Below are positions 1-8,948 of a DNA stretch of 64,000 nt, in pieces. The stretch covers positions 2,480,001-2,544,000 of the forward strand of contig AP017968.1 of NCBI GenBank assembly GCA_002356455.1, given 5' to 3'. The stretch's first letter is position 1. Every line of letters starts with the position of its first letter. The position numbers and the translations under genes were made by a program. Source of the stretch: Fusobacterium varium (GTDB taxonomy: Bacteria; Fusobacteriota; Fusobacteriia; Fusobacteriales; Fusobacteriaceae). The notes beneath the pieces were generated by a model that did not search any database, had not been told where the DNA came from, and saw only the letters and a program-made list of their open reading frames with translations.

Positions 1-378
1 TTTATCATCAAATATTATCCCATTTGTTGTATAAGTAAGTCCTATTTTATTTCTCTCTTCTAATGAATAATTATTTAAAATATGATCACATATTTTATTT
101 ATTGCCTCAGTATTTAATGTTGGCTCTCCACCAAAAAAGCATATACATAATTGGGAATATTCATAATCTGGGGTTTGAGTATATTTTAAAAATTTGTCTA
201 TCCCTGCATCTAAATTTTGAAAACATCTTTTAAACTTTTCTTCTGTATCTAATCTAAAAGGTTTTTTAGCTTTTTGATAACAAAACTCACATCTCAAATT
301 ACAGCTTTCATCTACCTTTATAAATAAAACAAATGGTTCAAACTTATTATAGTATCTACTTCTTTTTATTAATTTCAT
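1..378 (-). CDS. Radical SAM maturase-like protein, C-terminus cut by window edge
   Basis: The frame is open from an ATG at 378, with AAGGAG just upstream, to the left edge (126 residues). It carries the radical SAM cluster motif C-x3-C-x2-C at residues 26, 30 and 33 and the SAM-contact motif FFGGEP at about residues 81-86. Enzymes with this motif pair and layout use a 4Fe-4S cluster to cleave SAM; those related to anSME, PqqE and SCIFF maturases usually carry a C-terminal SPASM domain, which would lie outside the window. It starts 18 bases after the stop of the repeat-bearing phage gene and is probably co-transcribed with it. Its position suggests it modifies that neighbour; this is inference. 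A host gene at the prophage edge is the main alternative. Confidence 0.85.
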   Translation of the reverse strand, partial: MKLIKRSRYYNKFEPFVLFIKVDESCNLRCEFCYQKAKKPFRLDTEEKFKRCFQNLDAGIDKFLKYTQTPDYEYSQLCICFFGGEPTLNTEAINKICDHILNNYSLEERNKIGLTYTTNGIIFDDK

Positions 379-396
379 TATAGTCTCCTTTATACT

Positions 397-825
397 CTAG
401 TTTCCGCCTTCTCTATTATTACTTTCATTGCTATTAGATTCTCCAAGATTTGATTCTTTTTTGTTACATTCACTATTATTACATTCACTTCTATTACACC
501 AATTTTTAACTGATTGAGTAGCATTATAGACTTGTGTAATTTTACTTTGTACCATTAATTCTCCTATAGCAACATTAGTTATACTGTTAGTAACAGAAGT
601 TGCTCCTATTCTACTTGAATAAGTTTTGAGCCATGTAATCCAATTATTAAAAAGAGAAGCTCTACATACTTCCCCTGTTACTGCTCTTGCACTTCCTGCA
701 CTTGCTGTTCCCCAAGTAGAAACTATTTGATCTAATCCAGTTTGAATAATATTTACTGAAGCAGCGGTTATTATATCTCCTGCTGCTCTAGCTTCTGTAT
801 TATATGTTTCTATTCTATTCTCCAT
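397..825 (-). CDS. Phage tail-end protein with C/S-N-x-x-E pentapeptide tail
   Basis: A protein of 142 residues; I chose the ATG at 825 because a purine-rich ribosome site precedes it and the upstream gene stops at 815, giving an 11-base overlap. Residues 1-109 are polar, Ala/Thr/Ser/Asn rich and match nothing I recognise. Residues 110-139 form six tandem pentapeptides, three C-N-x-x-E then three S-N-x-x-E, followed by Gly-Gly-Asn. The spacing Cys-x3-Glu resembles the Cys-x3-Asp thioether motif of radical SAM peptides such as freyrasin. It is the second-last visible gene of the late operon, next to a radical SAM gene, so it may be a virion protein and an enzyme substrate. Function is otherwise unknown. 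Confidence 0.8.
   Translation of the reverse strand: MENRIETYNTEARAAGDIITAASVNIIQTGLDQIVSTWGTASAGSARAVTGEVCRASLFNNWITWLKTYSSRIGATSVTNSITNVAIGELMVQSKITQVYNATQSVKNWCNRSECNNSECNKKESNLGESNSNESNNREGGN
409..498 (-). repeat. Six tandem pentapeptide codon repeats (C/S-N-x-x-E)
   Basis: The coding repeat has a 15-base period. Position 1 is Cys in units 1-3 and Ser in units 4-6, position 2 is always Asn, position 5 is always Glu, and positions 3-4 vary. The period and fixed residues were read directly from the translation. Confidence 0.9.
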
Positions 826-1153
826 CTTCTTCCACCCTTTCAAAAGTTATATTTAAATCTTCAATTAAGTTAGAAGTAGTAATATCTTCACCACGTGGAG
901 TATGGATATATACTTCATGAGATAAATATTTTAAATTATTATAAATCTCTCCATCTATATTTAATTGATTTACACTTTGAATATTCTCTATGTTTAATAT
1001 TCTTCCAGTATTTTCATAATCAACATTTCTAAGCTTTATTACAGTTTTATTAGTATCATTTAAAAATCTAAATGCAAGAGTACTACTTATTGTAAATTCT
1101 CCTATCTTAGTTATTCCTCTTTCTTTACTTATATTATTAAGTTCTATTTTCAT
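815..1153 (-). CDS. Phage protein of the tail-fibre module, unknown
   Basis: A 112-residue acidic, soluble protein with alternating short hydrophobic segments suggestive of beta structure and no signal peptide or membrane segment. It sits 12 bases after the fibre gene, with a GGAGGA-type ribosome site, and overlaps the next gene by 11 bases, so translation of the two is probably coupled. Its place between the fibre and the pentapeptide-tail protein suggests a fibre accessory or chaperone role, but I do not recognise the family. Confidence 0.75.
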   Translation of the reverse strand: MKIELNNISKERGITKIGEFTISSTLAFRFLNDTNKTVIKLRNVDYENTGRILNIENIQSVNQLNIDGEIYNNLKYLSHEVYIHTPRGEDITTSNLIEDLNITFERVEEDGE

Positions 1154-1165
1154 ATATTCCTCCTT

Positions 1166-2464
1166 TTACCCCCATACAGGGTTATATACTTTTCCAAATC
1201 CTGATATACTTTTAGCTGCTGTTCCTTTTAAATCTCCTGTCATTGTGCTTCCAACCAGTTTTACTGCTGTAGTGTCATTGAAAGTAGTTGGTTTATCTGC
1301 TACATTAGCCCAATTAGTAGGGAAGATTGCTGGCACATTTAATAAATCAGCCCATTTTACACTTACTGCTGTAGTGTCTCCCTTTTCTCCTTTAGGTCCT
1401 TGTATCCCTTGTGGTCCAATAGGAACTATGATATCCTGTGTAGCATTATTTGTTAAGGTTATTGTATAGATATTATTTCCATTGCTATCCTTATTTTTAA
1501 AAGTTATACTTTTTACACTTATTCCAGTATCTCCTTTTGCTCCAGTTAATCCTATATCCCCTTTCTCTCCCTTATCTCCTTTTTCACCTTTTAAAGTAGC
1601 TCTATTATCAACAATATATTTATCCAGTTCTGCTTTTTTACTGCTAGTATGGGAATTTAATTCAACCTTTTCTCCTTCTACAAGCTGATCTATTTCTAAT
1701 TCTTTAGCTGTCACATGATTATTTATTTCTTCTTTTTTACTGCTAGTATGAGTATTCAATTCTTGCTTTTTAGTAGTATTATAAGTATCAAGCTCTCCCT
1801 TTTTAGCTGTTGTATAAGTGGTTAGCTCTCCTTTTTTAATATCAGTATGAGAAGTTAATTCAACCTTCTCTCCTTCTGTAAAATGATCTATTTCTTTTTC
1901 TTTTCCTGTAGTATAGTCATTTATTTCTTCCTTCTTGCTATTAGTATGAGTATTTAGTTCATGTTTTTTTGTTTCTTTATGATTATCTAATTCTAATTTT
2001 TTGTCTGAAGTATATTGAGCCAGCTCTTCTTTAGAATGCCTCATAAATTCATTTAATTGAAGAATTAAGTCATTTATATCACTTATCAATGTATCTCCTG
2101 GTATCATTACCAGTTCTGCCCCTGCAACTGTTTGTGTAACAATAAACTTCCCTAAGCTATTTACAGTCAATATTCTTTCCCCATCTATAAGGACTATTTC
2201 TATTAAAATATCCCCTATCATAGTTAAGGCATTATTAGGAACTATTATTTCATTCTCACTTTTTAATTCAGTCACCATACTAAAAACGCTTGTTCTATTT
2301 GGTTTTATAAAATTTATTTTCATTGATTTTCCATCAAAATCAAATTTATCTTCAAATATTATTTTTAAATAATGTGTTTGATTATCTCCTTGAGTGAATA
2401 CTATTTCATTTCCATAAGAAATACCTTTAGTTAGATTTACTCTTATTTCAAATATTCTCTTCAT
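1166..2464 (-). CDS. Tail fibre/baseplate protein with hendecad and collagen repeats
   Basis: A 432-residue protein; the ATG at 2464 has AGGAGG in front, and earlier in-frame starts would run back over the previous gene. Residues 1-125 resemble the N-terminal baseplate-binding domain of BppU-type proteins (beta-rich). Residues 152-283 are twelve 11-residue units (T-x-x-K-K-x-E-L-x-x-H/Y), a hendecad pattern. Gly-x-y collagen runs follow at 293-316 and 350-364. The end (residues 380-432) resembles the C-terminal fibre tips of Gram-positive phages. It probably forms the trimeric receptor-binding shaft at the tail tip; host specificity would lie in the C-terminal part. Confidence 0.85.
   Translation of the reverse strand: MKRIFEIRVNLTKGISYGNEIVFTQGDNQTHYLKIIFEDKFDFDGKSMKINFIKPNRTSVFSMVTELKSENEIIVPNNALTMIGDILIEIVLIDGERILTVNSLGKFIVTQTVAGAELVMIPGDTLISDINDLILQLNEFMRHSKEELAQYTSDKKLELDNHKETKKHELNTHTNSKKEEINDYTTGKEKEIDHFTEGEKVELTSHTDIKKGELTTYTTAKKGELDTYNTTKKQELNTHTSSKKEEINNHVTAKELEIDQLVEGEKVELNSHTSSKKAELDKYIVDNRATLKGEKGDKGEKGDIGLTGAKGDTGISVKSITFKNKDSNGNNIYTITLTNNATQDIIVPIGPQGIQGPKGEKGDTTAVSVKWADLLNVPAIFPTNWANVADKPTTFNDTTAVKLVGSTMTGDLKGTAAKSISGFGKVYNPVWG
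1616..2011 (-). repeat. Twelve tandem 33-base hendecad-coding repeats
   Basis: Twelve consecutive units of 11 codons encode fibre residues 152-283. Lys-Lys or Glu-Lys at positions 4-5, Glu at 7, Leu/Ile at 8 and His/Tyr/Phe/Leu at 11 are kept in most units. An 11-residue period fits a weakly right-handed coiled coil. Confidence 0.85.
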
Positions 2465-2478
2465 AATTTTCCTCCTTT

Positions 2479-3441
2479 CTATAACAGAGTTCTTGATTTC
2501 ATCCATGTTAGTGATAATATATTATCTGTACCAAAATGTGGGGAACTTTTTCCAGTCCACTTTCTTACTCTTGGCCATGTTCTAACACTATCTGAATTAG
2601 GTCCTGTTATCCAAGCTGTATATGTATAATATCCATCATCATTAGCAATATTCAATTTTTTTCTGGTAATGGAGAAATAGGCTTCTGCATAAGTTGTATG
2701 TTCAACACTTCCACTTCCCCCATCTCCTCCATCTCCATGACTTCCACCACTTCCTCCAGATGTGCTCCATGAAGCTTTATTAAGTATTTTAACAGTTCTA
2801 CTTTCCCCTAATTTCATATTATTTATTCCACTTATGTATACCCATCTTTTATCATGACCATTTGTGCTATCAAAGGTAACATTAAAACCTGCACTTTCTT
2901 CAACTGTCCATTTTCCAGATCTATAAGATTCATATTCAAGCTCTATAGTATCAACACTGCTCCCATATAATTTGGTTTTACTCCATTCTTTCATTTGATT
3001 TTGAATATTTACCATATGGTTTCTTCCCCAGTAATGACCAAATTCATACAACTCCTTCTCTGCATTAATTACTTCTGTAGGCAGGTAATAATCTGCCAAA
3101 GTTTTATTAACTATATACTTACTTGAATAATCAATAAGTGATGTGAAGTTATATTCAAAATTTGTAGCTCCTGTAATTTTTCCTTTAATAGAATTTATCC
3201 ATGCATTATACGACTGCTGCCATAATATTAGTTTATCTTTTAATAACAATTGTTCCTTATTTAAAGATATCAACAACTCCTTACTAAGTGTATCTCTAGC
3301 TTTAGCAATTTTAAAATCTGCTCCTGTTTTACTCCCAATTTTTCTAGTTAATTGAGAAAAGGTCGTATCTAGAAATCTAAGAGTTGCAGTACCTTTTTCA
3401 AAATCTGGAGATTTCTCAATTATTTCCATTAATTTAGACAC
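2479..3441 (-). CDS. Phage tail-tip protein with glycine-rich linker
   Basis: A 320-residue protein. The N-terminal half is helical with a leucine-rich segment at about 85-115. A Gly/Ser/Asp-rich run around 229-245 looks like a flexible linker, followed by a Trp/Tyr-rich C-terminal domain. It overlaps the upstream tail-hub-like gene by eight bases and precedes the fibre gene. The position between hub and fibre argues for a baseplate or distal-tail structural part. I do not recognise a named family. Confidence 0.7.
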   Translation of the reverse strand: MSKLMEIIEKSPDFEKGTATLRFLDTTFSQLTRKIGSKTGADFKIAKARDTLSKELLISLNKEQLLLKDKLILWQQSYNAWINSIKGKITGATNFEYNFTSLIDYSSKYIVNKTLADYYLPTEVINAEKELYEFGHYWGRNHMVNIQNQMKEWSKTKLYGSSVDTIELEYESYRSGKWTVEESAGFNVTFDSTNGHDKRWVYISGINNMKLGESRTVKILNKASWSTSGGSGGSHGDGGDGGSGSVEHTTYAEAYFSITRKKLNIANDDGYYTYTAWITGPNSDSVRTWPRVRKWTGKSSPHFGTDNILSLTWMKSRTLL

Positions 3442-5044
3442 TTATTCCCTCCTTTACTAGCCATTGTTTTATATAATTATGGTTATCTACACAGCTTTTA
3501 AAATTATTATCTGTATCATTAAATAACTTATGGCTAATCTCTTTTTCTGTTGTAGTTATTACCCAAACTCCATCAATAGCTTTTCCTAAAGTATTATCAG
3601 TAATAAATCCTCCCCATTCATGTCCTACATCAAAATGAGCTATTCCATTATATTCATCTTCTTCTGATATATTTTCTTTTTCTATTCCAGGAGTTCCCTG
3701 TGTTTCTCCTTCCCAAGCTACCAATGTTTTATGAGTTATAAAGAGATAATCTCCTACTTTATATTCTGCTGCCACCTCTAAAGGTACAACTATTTCTAGT
3801 TCTACTCCTGGAAGTCCATATCTACTGAAAATAGAATCTGCTAAAGTAGCTGAAAATGTAGCTTTATCTGTTAATGATAATTTATTTATACCCTTAATTT
3901 CATATTCTTCTGGTGAATCAGGAATAAGCATTTTAAACTTATTAAATGAAGTAGCAGATGAAAAGTATCTTTTTGTCCTTCCCTTATCTTCTTCAAAATC
4001 ATAGTCATATTTAACTATCATATTATTAACTATATTTTCATCAGTTATAGTCTTCCCACCAATAGATATAATATTTTCTTCTGATAATGTTATTCCTTCT
4101 GTTCCTATAGTAGGTTGTTTATGTAGTTTTAATCCTAATTTACCTTCTGTATTTACAAAGGGAAAAATAGCACATGGTCTATATACATTCTCAATTAAAA
4201 AGTCATATGGATCATCTATTGGCTCTCTAAATTCAAAATAGAAATTATATACTGATCTGTTTAAAGTATCTCTTATAGAATTCAAAGAACTCATATCAAC
4301 AAAGTCAGTCCATTTGTTAGTTAAATATGGCAGCTGTACTTCTAATACTGGAGTAGAAAAAATTATCTGAAATATCATTTCTACCATGTCAATAACATGA
4401 CCATTAAAAGAAATTACTTTAGTTAAAATCACATTTCCATCATCATCTGTTTCCCCCTCATCTCTTTTATCCATATAAAAACCTATTCTTTTTTCATTTA
4501 CTGTTTTATATGGCAGTCTATATGTATTTATATCTGGTATAGTTTCTTCAGAATATTCAGAAAATTCTCTGTCAAAAATAGAAGATTTTAATCTATCCTG
4601 GAAGTCTGCTATTTCTATTTCATATTCACTTTCAAACTCATCATTTGAAATGCTTCGTATAAGCCCTCTATATATCAATTTAAGGCTTCCATCTCCACAA
4701 AGGGCAAATATATCAACCATTTCTCCATAAGTCATTGTAGAACTAGAATTAAGTCTCTCATAAAGCCATTTTGATATTTCATAGCCAACATTTGTTACTT
4801 TAAAATTTATTGAACTTACTGAACATTGAGAGTCTCTTGGAGTAATTGAAGTTCCTGCCCCAGAAGGAATACTCATATAAGGCTTACATAAAATATTATC
4901 AATAACAATTCCTTCTTTTGTGCTTAAATATAAAGGAGTACCATCTGCTTCAGTTCTTAAAGAATCATATATCTTAGCTGCATAATGATAATATACTTTT
5001 GAATAATCAATTGAATACATTTCTTCAGTACTTCTTAACTTCAT
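3434..5044 (-). CDS. Phage tail protein, probable tail hub/baseplate component
   Basis: A 536-residue soluble protein with many beta-type segments and no secretion signal. Residues 1-150 contain a repeated-strand region like the first domain of tail-hub proteins, and about 220-260 holds a conserved-looking hydrophobic helix. It overlaps the next upstream gene by four bases (ATGA type), and its size and order (after the tape measure, before the fibre) match the slot of tail-tip hub proteins in other siphoviruses. The assignment rests mainly on size and gene order. Confidence 0.65.
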   Translation of the reverse strand: MKLRSTEEMYSIDYSKVYYHYAAKIYDSLRTEADGTPLYLSTKEGIVIDNILCKPYMSIPSGAGTSITPRDSQCSVSSINFKVTNVGYEISKWLYERLNSSSTMTYGEMVDIFALCGDGSLKLIYRGLIRSISNDEFESEYEIEIADFQDRLKSSIFDREFSEYSEETIPDINTYRLPYKTVNEKRIGFYMDKRDEGETDDDGNVILTKVISFNGHVIDMVEMIFQIIFSTPVLEVQLPYLTNKWTDFVDMSSLNSIRDTLNRSVYNFYFEFREPIDDPYDFLIENVYRPCAIFPFVNTEGKLGLKLHKQPTIGTEGITLSEENIISIGGKTITDENIVNNMIVKYDYDFEEDKGRTKRYFSSATSFNKFKMLIPDSPEEYEIKGINKLSLTDKATFSATLADSIFSRYGLPGVELEIVVPLEVAAEYKVGDYLFITHKTLVAWEGETQGTPGIEKENISEEDEYNGIAHFDVGHEWGGFITDNTLGKAIDGVWVITTTEKEISHKLFNDTDNNFKSCVDNHNYIKQWLVKEGISV

Positions 5045-5451
5045 AATAAATCAACTCTCTCTTTTACTTTTATTGTCATTTCATAATAAGGCTTCCCTGT
5101 ACTTTGTTTAGGTTTTATATCTTTCAACTCATAGTAGAATTTAGGTTCTCCTGGCATTTTTTTCATATCAATATACCCTTTTTTTGTAAGTAGATCTTTT
5201 GAAATTGTAACTATAGCCCTATTCCTTTTAGCTTCAAGAAAATCTTTTACTATATTTTCACATTCTTCATATGTAAGAAGCTGTAAAGAAATAGTATAAA
5301 CATGCTCTATCCATCTTAGAATATTAAATTCCTCTCCAGATTCACTTTTTTGATATATAGTTCCATCTTTATCCTCAATGGATTCATATTTACATCCCTT
5401 TATCTTATTTTCATTTAGAATATTTATTGAATTTAAAACATTTAACTGCAA
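5041..5451 (-). CDS. Small tail protein, possible distal tail component
   Basis: A 136-residue protein of mixed alpha/beta character. It is the first gene of the tail-tip group after the lipoprotein gene, and it overlaps the following hub-like gene by four bases, which implies coupled translation. The ATG at 5451 is preceded by GGAGGAGGTGAT, a strong ribosome site. No family is recognised; its position suits a distal tail or tail-completion protein. Confidence 0.65.
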   Translation of the reverse strand: MQLNVLNSINILNENKIKGCKYESIEDKDGTIYQKSESGEEFNILRWIEHVYTISLQLLTYEECENIVKDFLEAKRNRAIVTISKDLLTKKGYIDMKKMPGEPKFYYELKDIKPKQSTGKPYYEMTIKVKERVDLL

Positions 5452-5480
5452 AACATCACCTCCTCCAATATATTCATGTG

Positions 5481-5508
5481 TTGATTTTTTAGAAATATAG
5501 ATTATAAT
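5481..5508 (+). promoter_or_regulatory. Sigma-70 promoter of the lipoprotein moron
   Basis: TTGATT at 5481-5486 and TATAAT at 5503-5508 with a 16-base spacer face rightward, against the surrounding tail genes, and lie about 30 bases before the lipoprotein start. This is the only promoter-like sequence needed to express that gene alone in the lysogen. Confidence 0.7.
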
Positions 5509-5538
5509 AGTAATAACAATGTAAAAAGGAGATATTCT

Positions 5539-6102
5539 ATGAAAAAATTAATATTTACACTTATTTTATCTTTATTAACTTTTAGTTGTACCACTTTACA
5601 AGTTGGGGAAACTAGCATTAGTGATTCAAAGTCATACACTAGATTAACTGAAAGTAATCTTATGTACATTAAAGATTTTATTGAATTAGAAGAATATTAT
5701 TCTGGTAGTTCATTTACTATTGTAAATAGTATTTTTGAAAATCAAAAAAAACTTTATTTTAGTATAAAATATTATCCTAAGACTGAAGAAACTACTATGG
5801 TATTTAATGAATTTTCAGGAGCATATGATATTTTAAAAGGAGTTCTTTTTTCTAATGGAATAGAAAAAGTTGATATCAAAATTAAAAATCTTTCTAATAT
5901 TGGCAACTCCTTTATTCCACATACTTTTCTTTCATCATCAGAACTTAAAACTTTATATAATATTTTTAATACTCCTTCTCCAATCACAATGAGAGTCTTA
6001 ACTAGTGATGGATATTACGATCTTCAGCTTAATGATAACGATAGACCTCTACTTATAGAAGTTTTAGAAGTTGCATTAAGAAAAAAAATATATAATATTT
6101 AA
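5539..6102 (+). CDS. Prophage-encoded lipoprotein (moron)
   Basis: A 187-residue protein with a Lys-Lys signal peptide, a hydrophobic core and a lipobox ending L-T-F-S-C (Cys 17), so it is a lipoprotein anchored after Sec export. The mature part is beta/alpha mixed with no family I recognise. It lies rightward inside a leftward tail operon, with its own promoter and a terminator at its end; this is the classical layout of a moron expressed in the lysogen. Prophage lipoproteins of this kind often block superinfection or alter the host surface, but that role is inferred from context only. AAAAGGAG precedes the ATG. Confidence 0.85.
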   Translation: MKKLIFTLILSLLTFSCTTLQVGETSISDSKSYTRLTESNLMYIKDFIELEEYYSGSSFTIVNSIFENQKKLYFSIKYYPKTEETTMVFNEFSGAYDILKGVLFSNGIEKVDIKIKNLSNIGNSFIPHTFLSSSELKTLYNIFNTPSPITMRVLTSDGYYDLQLNDNDRPLLIEVLEVALRKKIYNI

Positions 6103-6108
6103 ATTCTT

Positions 6109-6136
6109 AAAAAGGTAGTAATTAGCTACCTTTTTT
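6109..6136. terminator. Bidirectional intrinsic terminator
   Basis: GGTAG (6114-6118) and CTACC (6126-6130) pair around a 7-base loop, with an A-run before and a T-run after, so it can work on either strand. It ends the lipoprotein transcript. It overlaps the last codons of the tape measure gene, so some late transcripts may also stop here. Confidence 0.75.
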
Positions 6137-8944
6137 CTTTCCTATAAGTGTTACATTATATCCATCATTAAGTTCCTTTTCTATCTGTTTAATCCAAAGT
6201 TTACTCATTTGTGAATCTGAAATATCAATAATTACATCTCCTTCATTTTCTTTTTCTGCTGTTTTTACTCTTTCTTCTATTCCTTCATCATATTTTGTAG
6301 AAGTATTTTCTTCCTTCTCTGAAGAATTATCACTTGGAGATATAGCTGATGCTGCAATTCCAAAAGCCGCTGCTATAGCTGCATTTTTTGCTGATGAAGC
6401 AAAAGATTTTTTTGCCCCTGAATAATCATGTGCAGCTAACTGAGATAGTCCTAAAGCTGCATCAGATACTGCCACTACTGCATGTTTTTGTCCTTTTGCC
6501 AGAAGCAATTCAGCTAATTGCATTTGAGCAAAATTTTTAAAATCTTCCAAAGACTTTATTTGCCCAGTTGCTAAAGCAGTGTAAGTGTCTATTATCGCAT
6601 CTGCTGATCTTTCATATATATTTGTTTCATAATTTTCTTTCCATTTCTCCCAATTTATTTTTTCTTTATCTCTTTTTTCAGCTTTTTTATTCTTTAATTC
6701 AAATTGTTTTATTTCATTTTCTTTTATTGCTAACTTTGTGTCTAATGCTTTTTCTGCATAATTTTTATCTGTTTCATAAAAAGCTAATCTATTTTCAAGC
6801 TCTTTTGCTTCTTGCTGTAGTTTTCTTTCTTCCAATAGATATCTTGCTTCTTCTCCTCTTTCATTAATTTCATCTTCACTCAATTTTCCTGCTTCTCTCA
6901 TTTCAGCTATCTTACTCAAATTTTCCCATTCATCTTGTAATAGCTCAGCTTGAAACTGCTTTCTCTTTATTCTCTCTTCTTCTAGGTACTCATCTTCTCT
7001 ATCATCAAAGTCTCCTCCCATAGATACTGAAGTTCTTTTCTGAATATCTATTTCTATCTCTATAACTTTTTTATGATATTCATTTGCTTTAGCCTGATCT
7101 CCAATCTTTTTATAATATTCTTCCATTTCTTTTAAAGATTCAAGATTAGTCATATCCTGTCTATTTAAAAGTTCTCTATCTATTTTCTCTATATTCTTGT
7201 TATATTCTTCTTTAGATATAGCCCCAAGATCTAAAAGCCTGTTCTGTTCTTCTATCATATTTTTTTTAGATTCAAGATATGATAACTCAGAACTTTTCAT
7301 TATTTCATTATGTTTTTTTAGATTTCCTTCTTCTAATTTTTTTAATTCAATTTCTTTTTGTATCTTTTCTTCTTGAATTCCTATTCTTTCATTTAAAATT
7401 TCTATTTTTTGCTCTAACTGTACTCTATCCTGTTTTAGTTCTGCTTTTTTACTTGAATCATTTGATGTATTAGTTATCTCTTTATTTAATTTTAGAATAG
7501 TTTCCAGATGCTCTTTAACCTGTTTTTCTTCTCCTTTATTACTATTGTTAAGATATTTTCCTAATTCCTTTCTATAATCTGTATAAGAAGAGAGATTTTT
7601 TTGATATGCTTCTTCTCTTATCATATTTTCTGTTTCAGTTACTTCTTTTGTAAGCTTGGCTATTTCTTCACTGTGTCTCTTCATCATTGTAGCTTTTTGT
7701 TGGTTATTCAGGTTATCTAAACTTAGTATCTTTTGAATTTCAACTTCATGCTCAGCTATTCTTTTCTTTGTATCTTCTAAATTTTCTGCTCTATTATCTT
7801 GACCATCTACAAGCTGCCTAATTTCTTTTATAACAACATATATAGGTTTCTCCAAAAATGTAACAAGATTTCTCCATCTTGAATTCATTGCATTTGTTAA
7901 TTTATCCCATTCAGTTTTTATATTTGCTGATGCTATAGTATATGCAGTATTTAATTCTCCAGATTTATTTTTCATATCATTTATTTTTTCTGAAAATTTC
8001 TCTGCATTAAGCCCGGTAAGGTTAAGAGCTGCACTTCCTGCTTCCACACTTCCAAATAGATCTACTATAGACTTATTTGTCTTTTTAGCATGGTCTGCCA
8101 TTATGTTTAAAGCTCCTTGTAAATCTCCACCTTTTTCTATAAACTCTCTAAAAGACTGCCCTGAAATTTTATTAAATATATCTGCTGCCTGTTGTCCTTC
8201 CTTTGATAATTCATTGAACATTGTCTTTAACATAGTTGTTGATTTAGCTGTATTATTTCCATTTTGAGTTATTTGAGCAAGTGCAGCCCCTACATCATTC
8301 AAAGTAATTTTTAAAGGTGCAGAAATGGCTGTTACATCAGCTAAATAAGCTCCAAGTTCTCCTACTGTTGTTACTCCTTTATTTTGAACTGTAAGTAGCC
8401 AATCAGCTATCTCTCCTGCTTCCCTTGCTTCCATTTTATAAGCATTCATTATTGATGATATAGTCTTTATTGATGTTTCTGCTGTTGTTTGCCCTGCAAG
8501 AGCTGTTTTAGAAGCCGTTTCCAAGAAATCTACTAAATCTTCTTTCTTAATCCCAGATGATAAGGCTTGATATGCACCTTTAGCTATATCTTCCTTGCTT
8601 GCTCCTGTTTTTATGGATAAATCAATAAAGGCATCTGCGTATTTATTTAATTCTTCCCTTGATACTTTTAAAAGAGTATTTACTGTGGATAATTGTTTTT
8701 GAAAAGCTATCATGTCTTGAATAGCAAGTCTTGTCTTATTTGCAAAATATATTGCAGCAGCTGCAAGAGAGAGTTTTGAAGTTACTACTTTTTTAATTAC
8801 AGTACTTAGGCCTGAAAAAGATTTATTCAACATTCCAGTACTGCTGGATGTTTTCCCTTGCATCTTATCTAAACCTTTTGTATAATCTCCAGTTTCAAGT
8901 TTTGCTATATACTGTAATATATATTCATTTGAATATGGTGCCAT
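6122..8944 (-). CDS. Phage tail tape measure protein (TP901 type)
   Basis: A 940-residue protein, the longest in the prophage. Residues about 75-330 match the TP901 tape-measure core. Residues 380-760 are charged, heptad-rich coiled coil, and an Ala-rich hydrophobic stretch lies at about 810-890. Tape measure length sets tail length; at roughly 1.5 angstrom per residue this predicts a tail near 140 nm (rule of thumb). It starts 4 bases after the tail chaperone stop. Confidence 0.92.
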   Translation of the reverse strand: MAPYSNEYILQYIAKLETGDYTKGLDKMQGKTSSSTGMLNKSFSGLSTVIKKVVTSKLSLAAAAIYFANKTRLAIQDMIAFQKQLSTVNTLLKVSREELNKYADAFIDLSIKTGASKEDIAKGAYQALSSGIKKEDLVDFLETASKTALAGQTTAETSIKTISSIMNAYKMEAREAGEIADWLLTVQNKGVTTVGELGAYLADVTAISAPLKITLNDVGAALAQITQNGNNTAKSTTMLKTMFNELSKEGQQAADIFNKISGQSFREFIEKGGDLQGALNIMADHAKKTNKSIVDLFGSVEAGSAALNLTGLNAEKFSEKINDMKNKSGELNTAYTIASANIKTEWDKLTNAMNSRWRNLVTFLEKPIYVVIKEIRQLVDGQDNRAENLEDTKKRIAEHEVEIQKILSLDNLNNQQKATMMKRHSEEIAKLTKEVTETENMIREEAYQKNLSSYTDYRKELGKYLNNSNKGEEKQVKEHLETILKLNKEITNTSNDSSKKAELKQDRVQLEQKIEILNERIGIQEEKIQKEIELKKLEEGNLKKHNEIMKSSELSYLESKKNMIEEQNRLLDLGAISKEEYNKNIEKIDRELLNRQDMTNLESLKEMEEYYKKIGDQAKANEYHKKVIEIEIDIQKRTSVSMGGDFDDREDEYLEEERIKRKQFQAELLQDEWENLSKIAEMREAGKLSEDEINERGEEARYLLEERKLQQEAKELENRLAFYETDKNYAEKALDTKLAIKENEIKQFELKNKKAEKRDKEKINWEKWKENYETNIYERSADAIIDTYTALATGQIKSLEDFKNFAQMQLAELLLAKGQKHAVVAVSDAALGLSQLAAHDYSGAKKSFASSAKNAAIAAAFGIAASAISPSDNSSEKEENTSTKYDEGIEERVKTAEKENEGDVIIDISDSQMSKLWIKQIEKELNDGYNVTLIGKKKGS

Positions 8945-8948
8945 CTAT

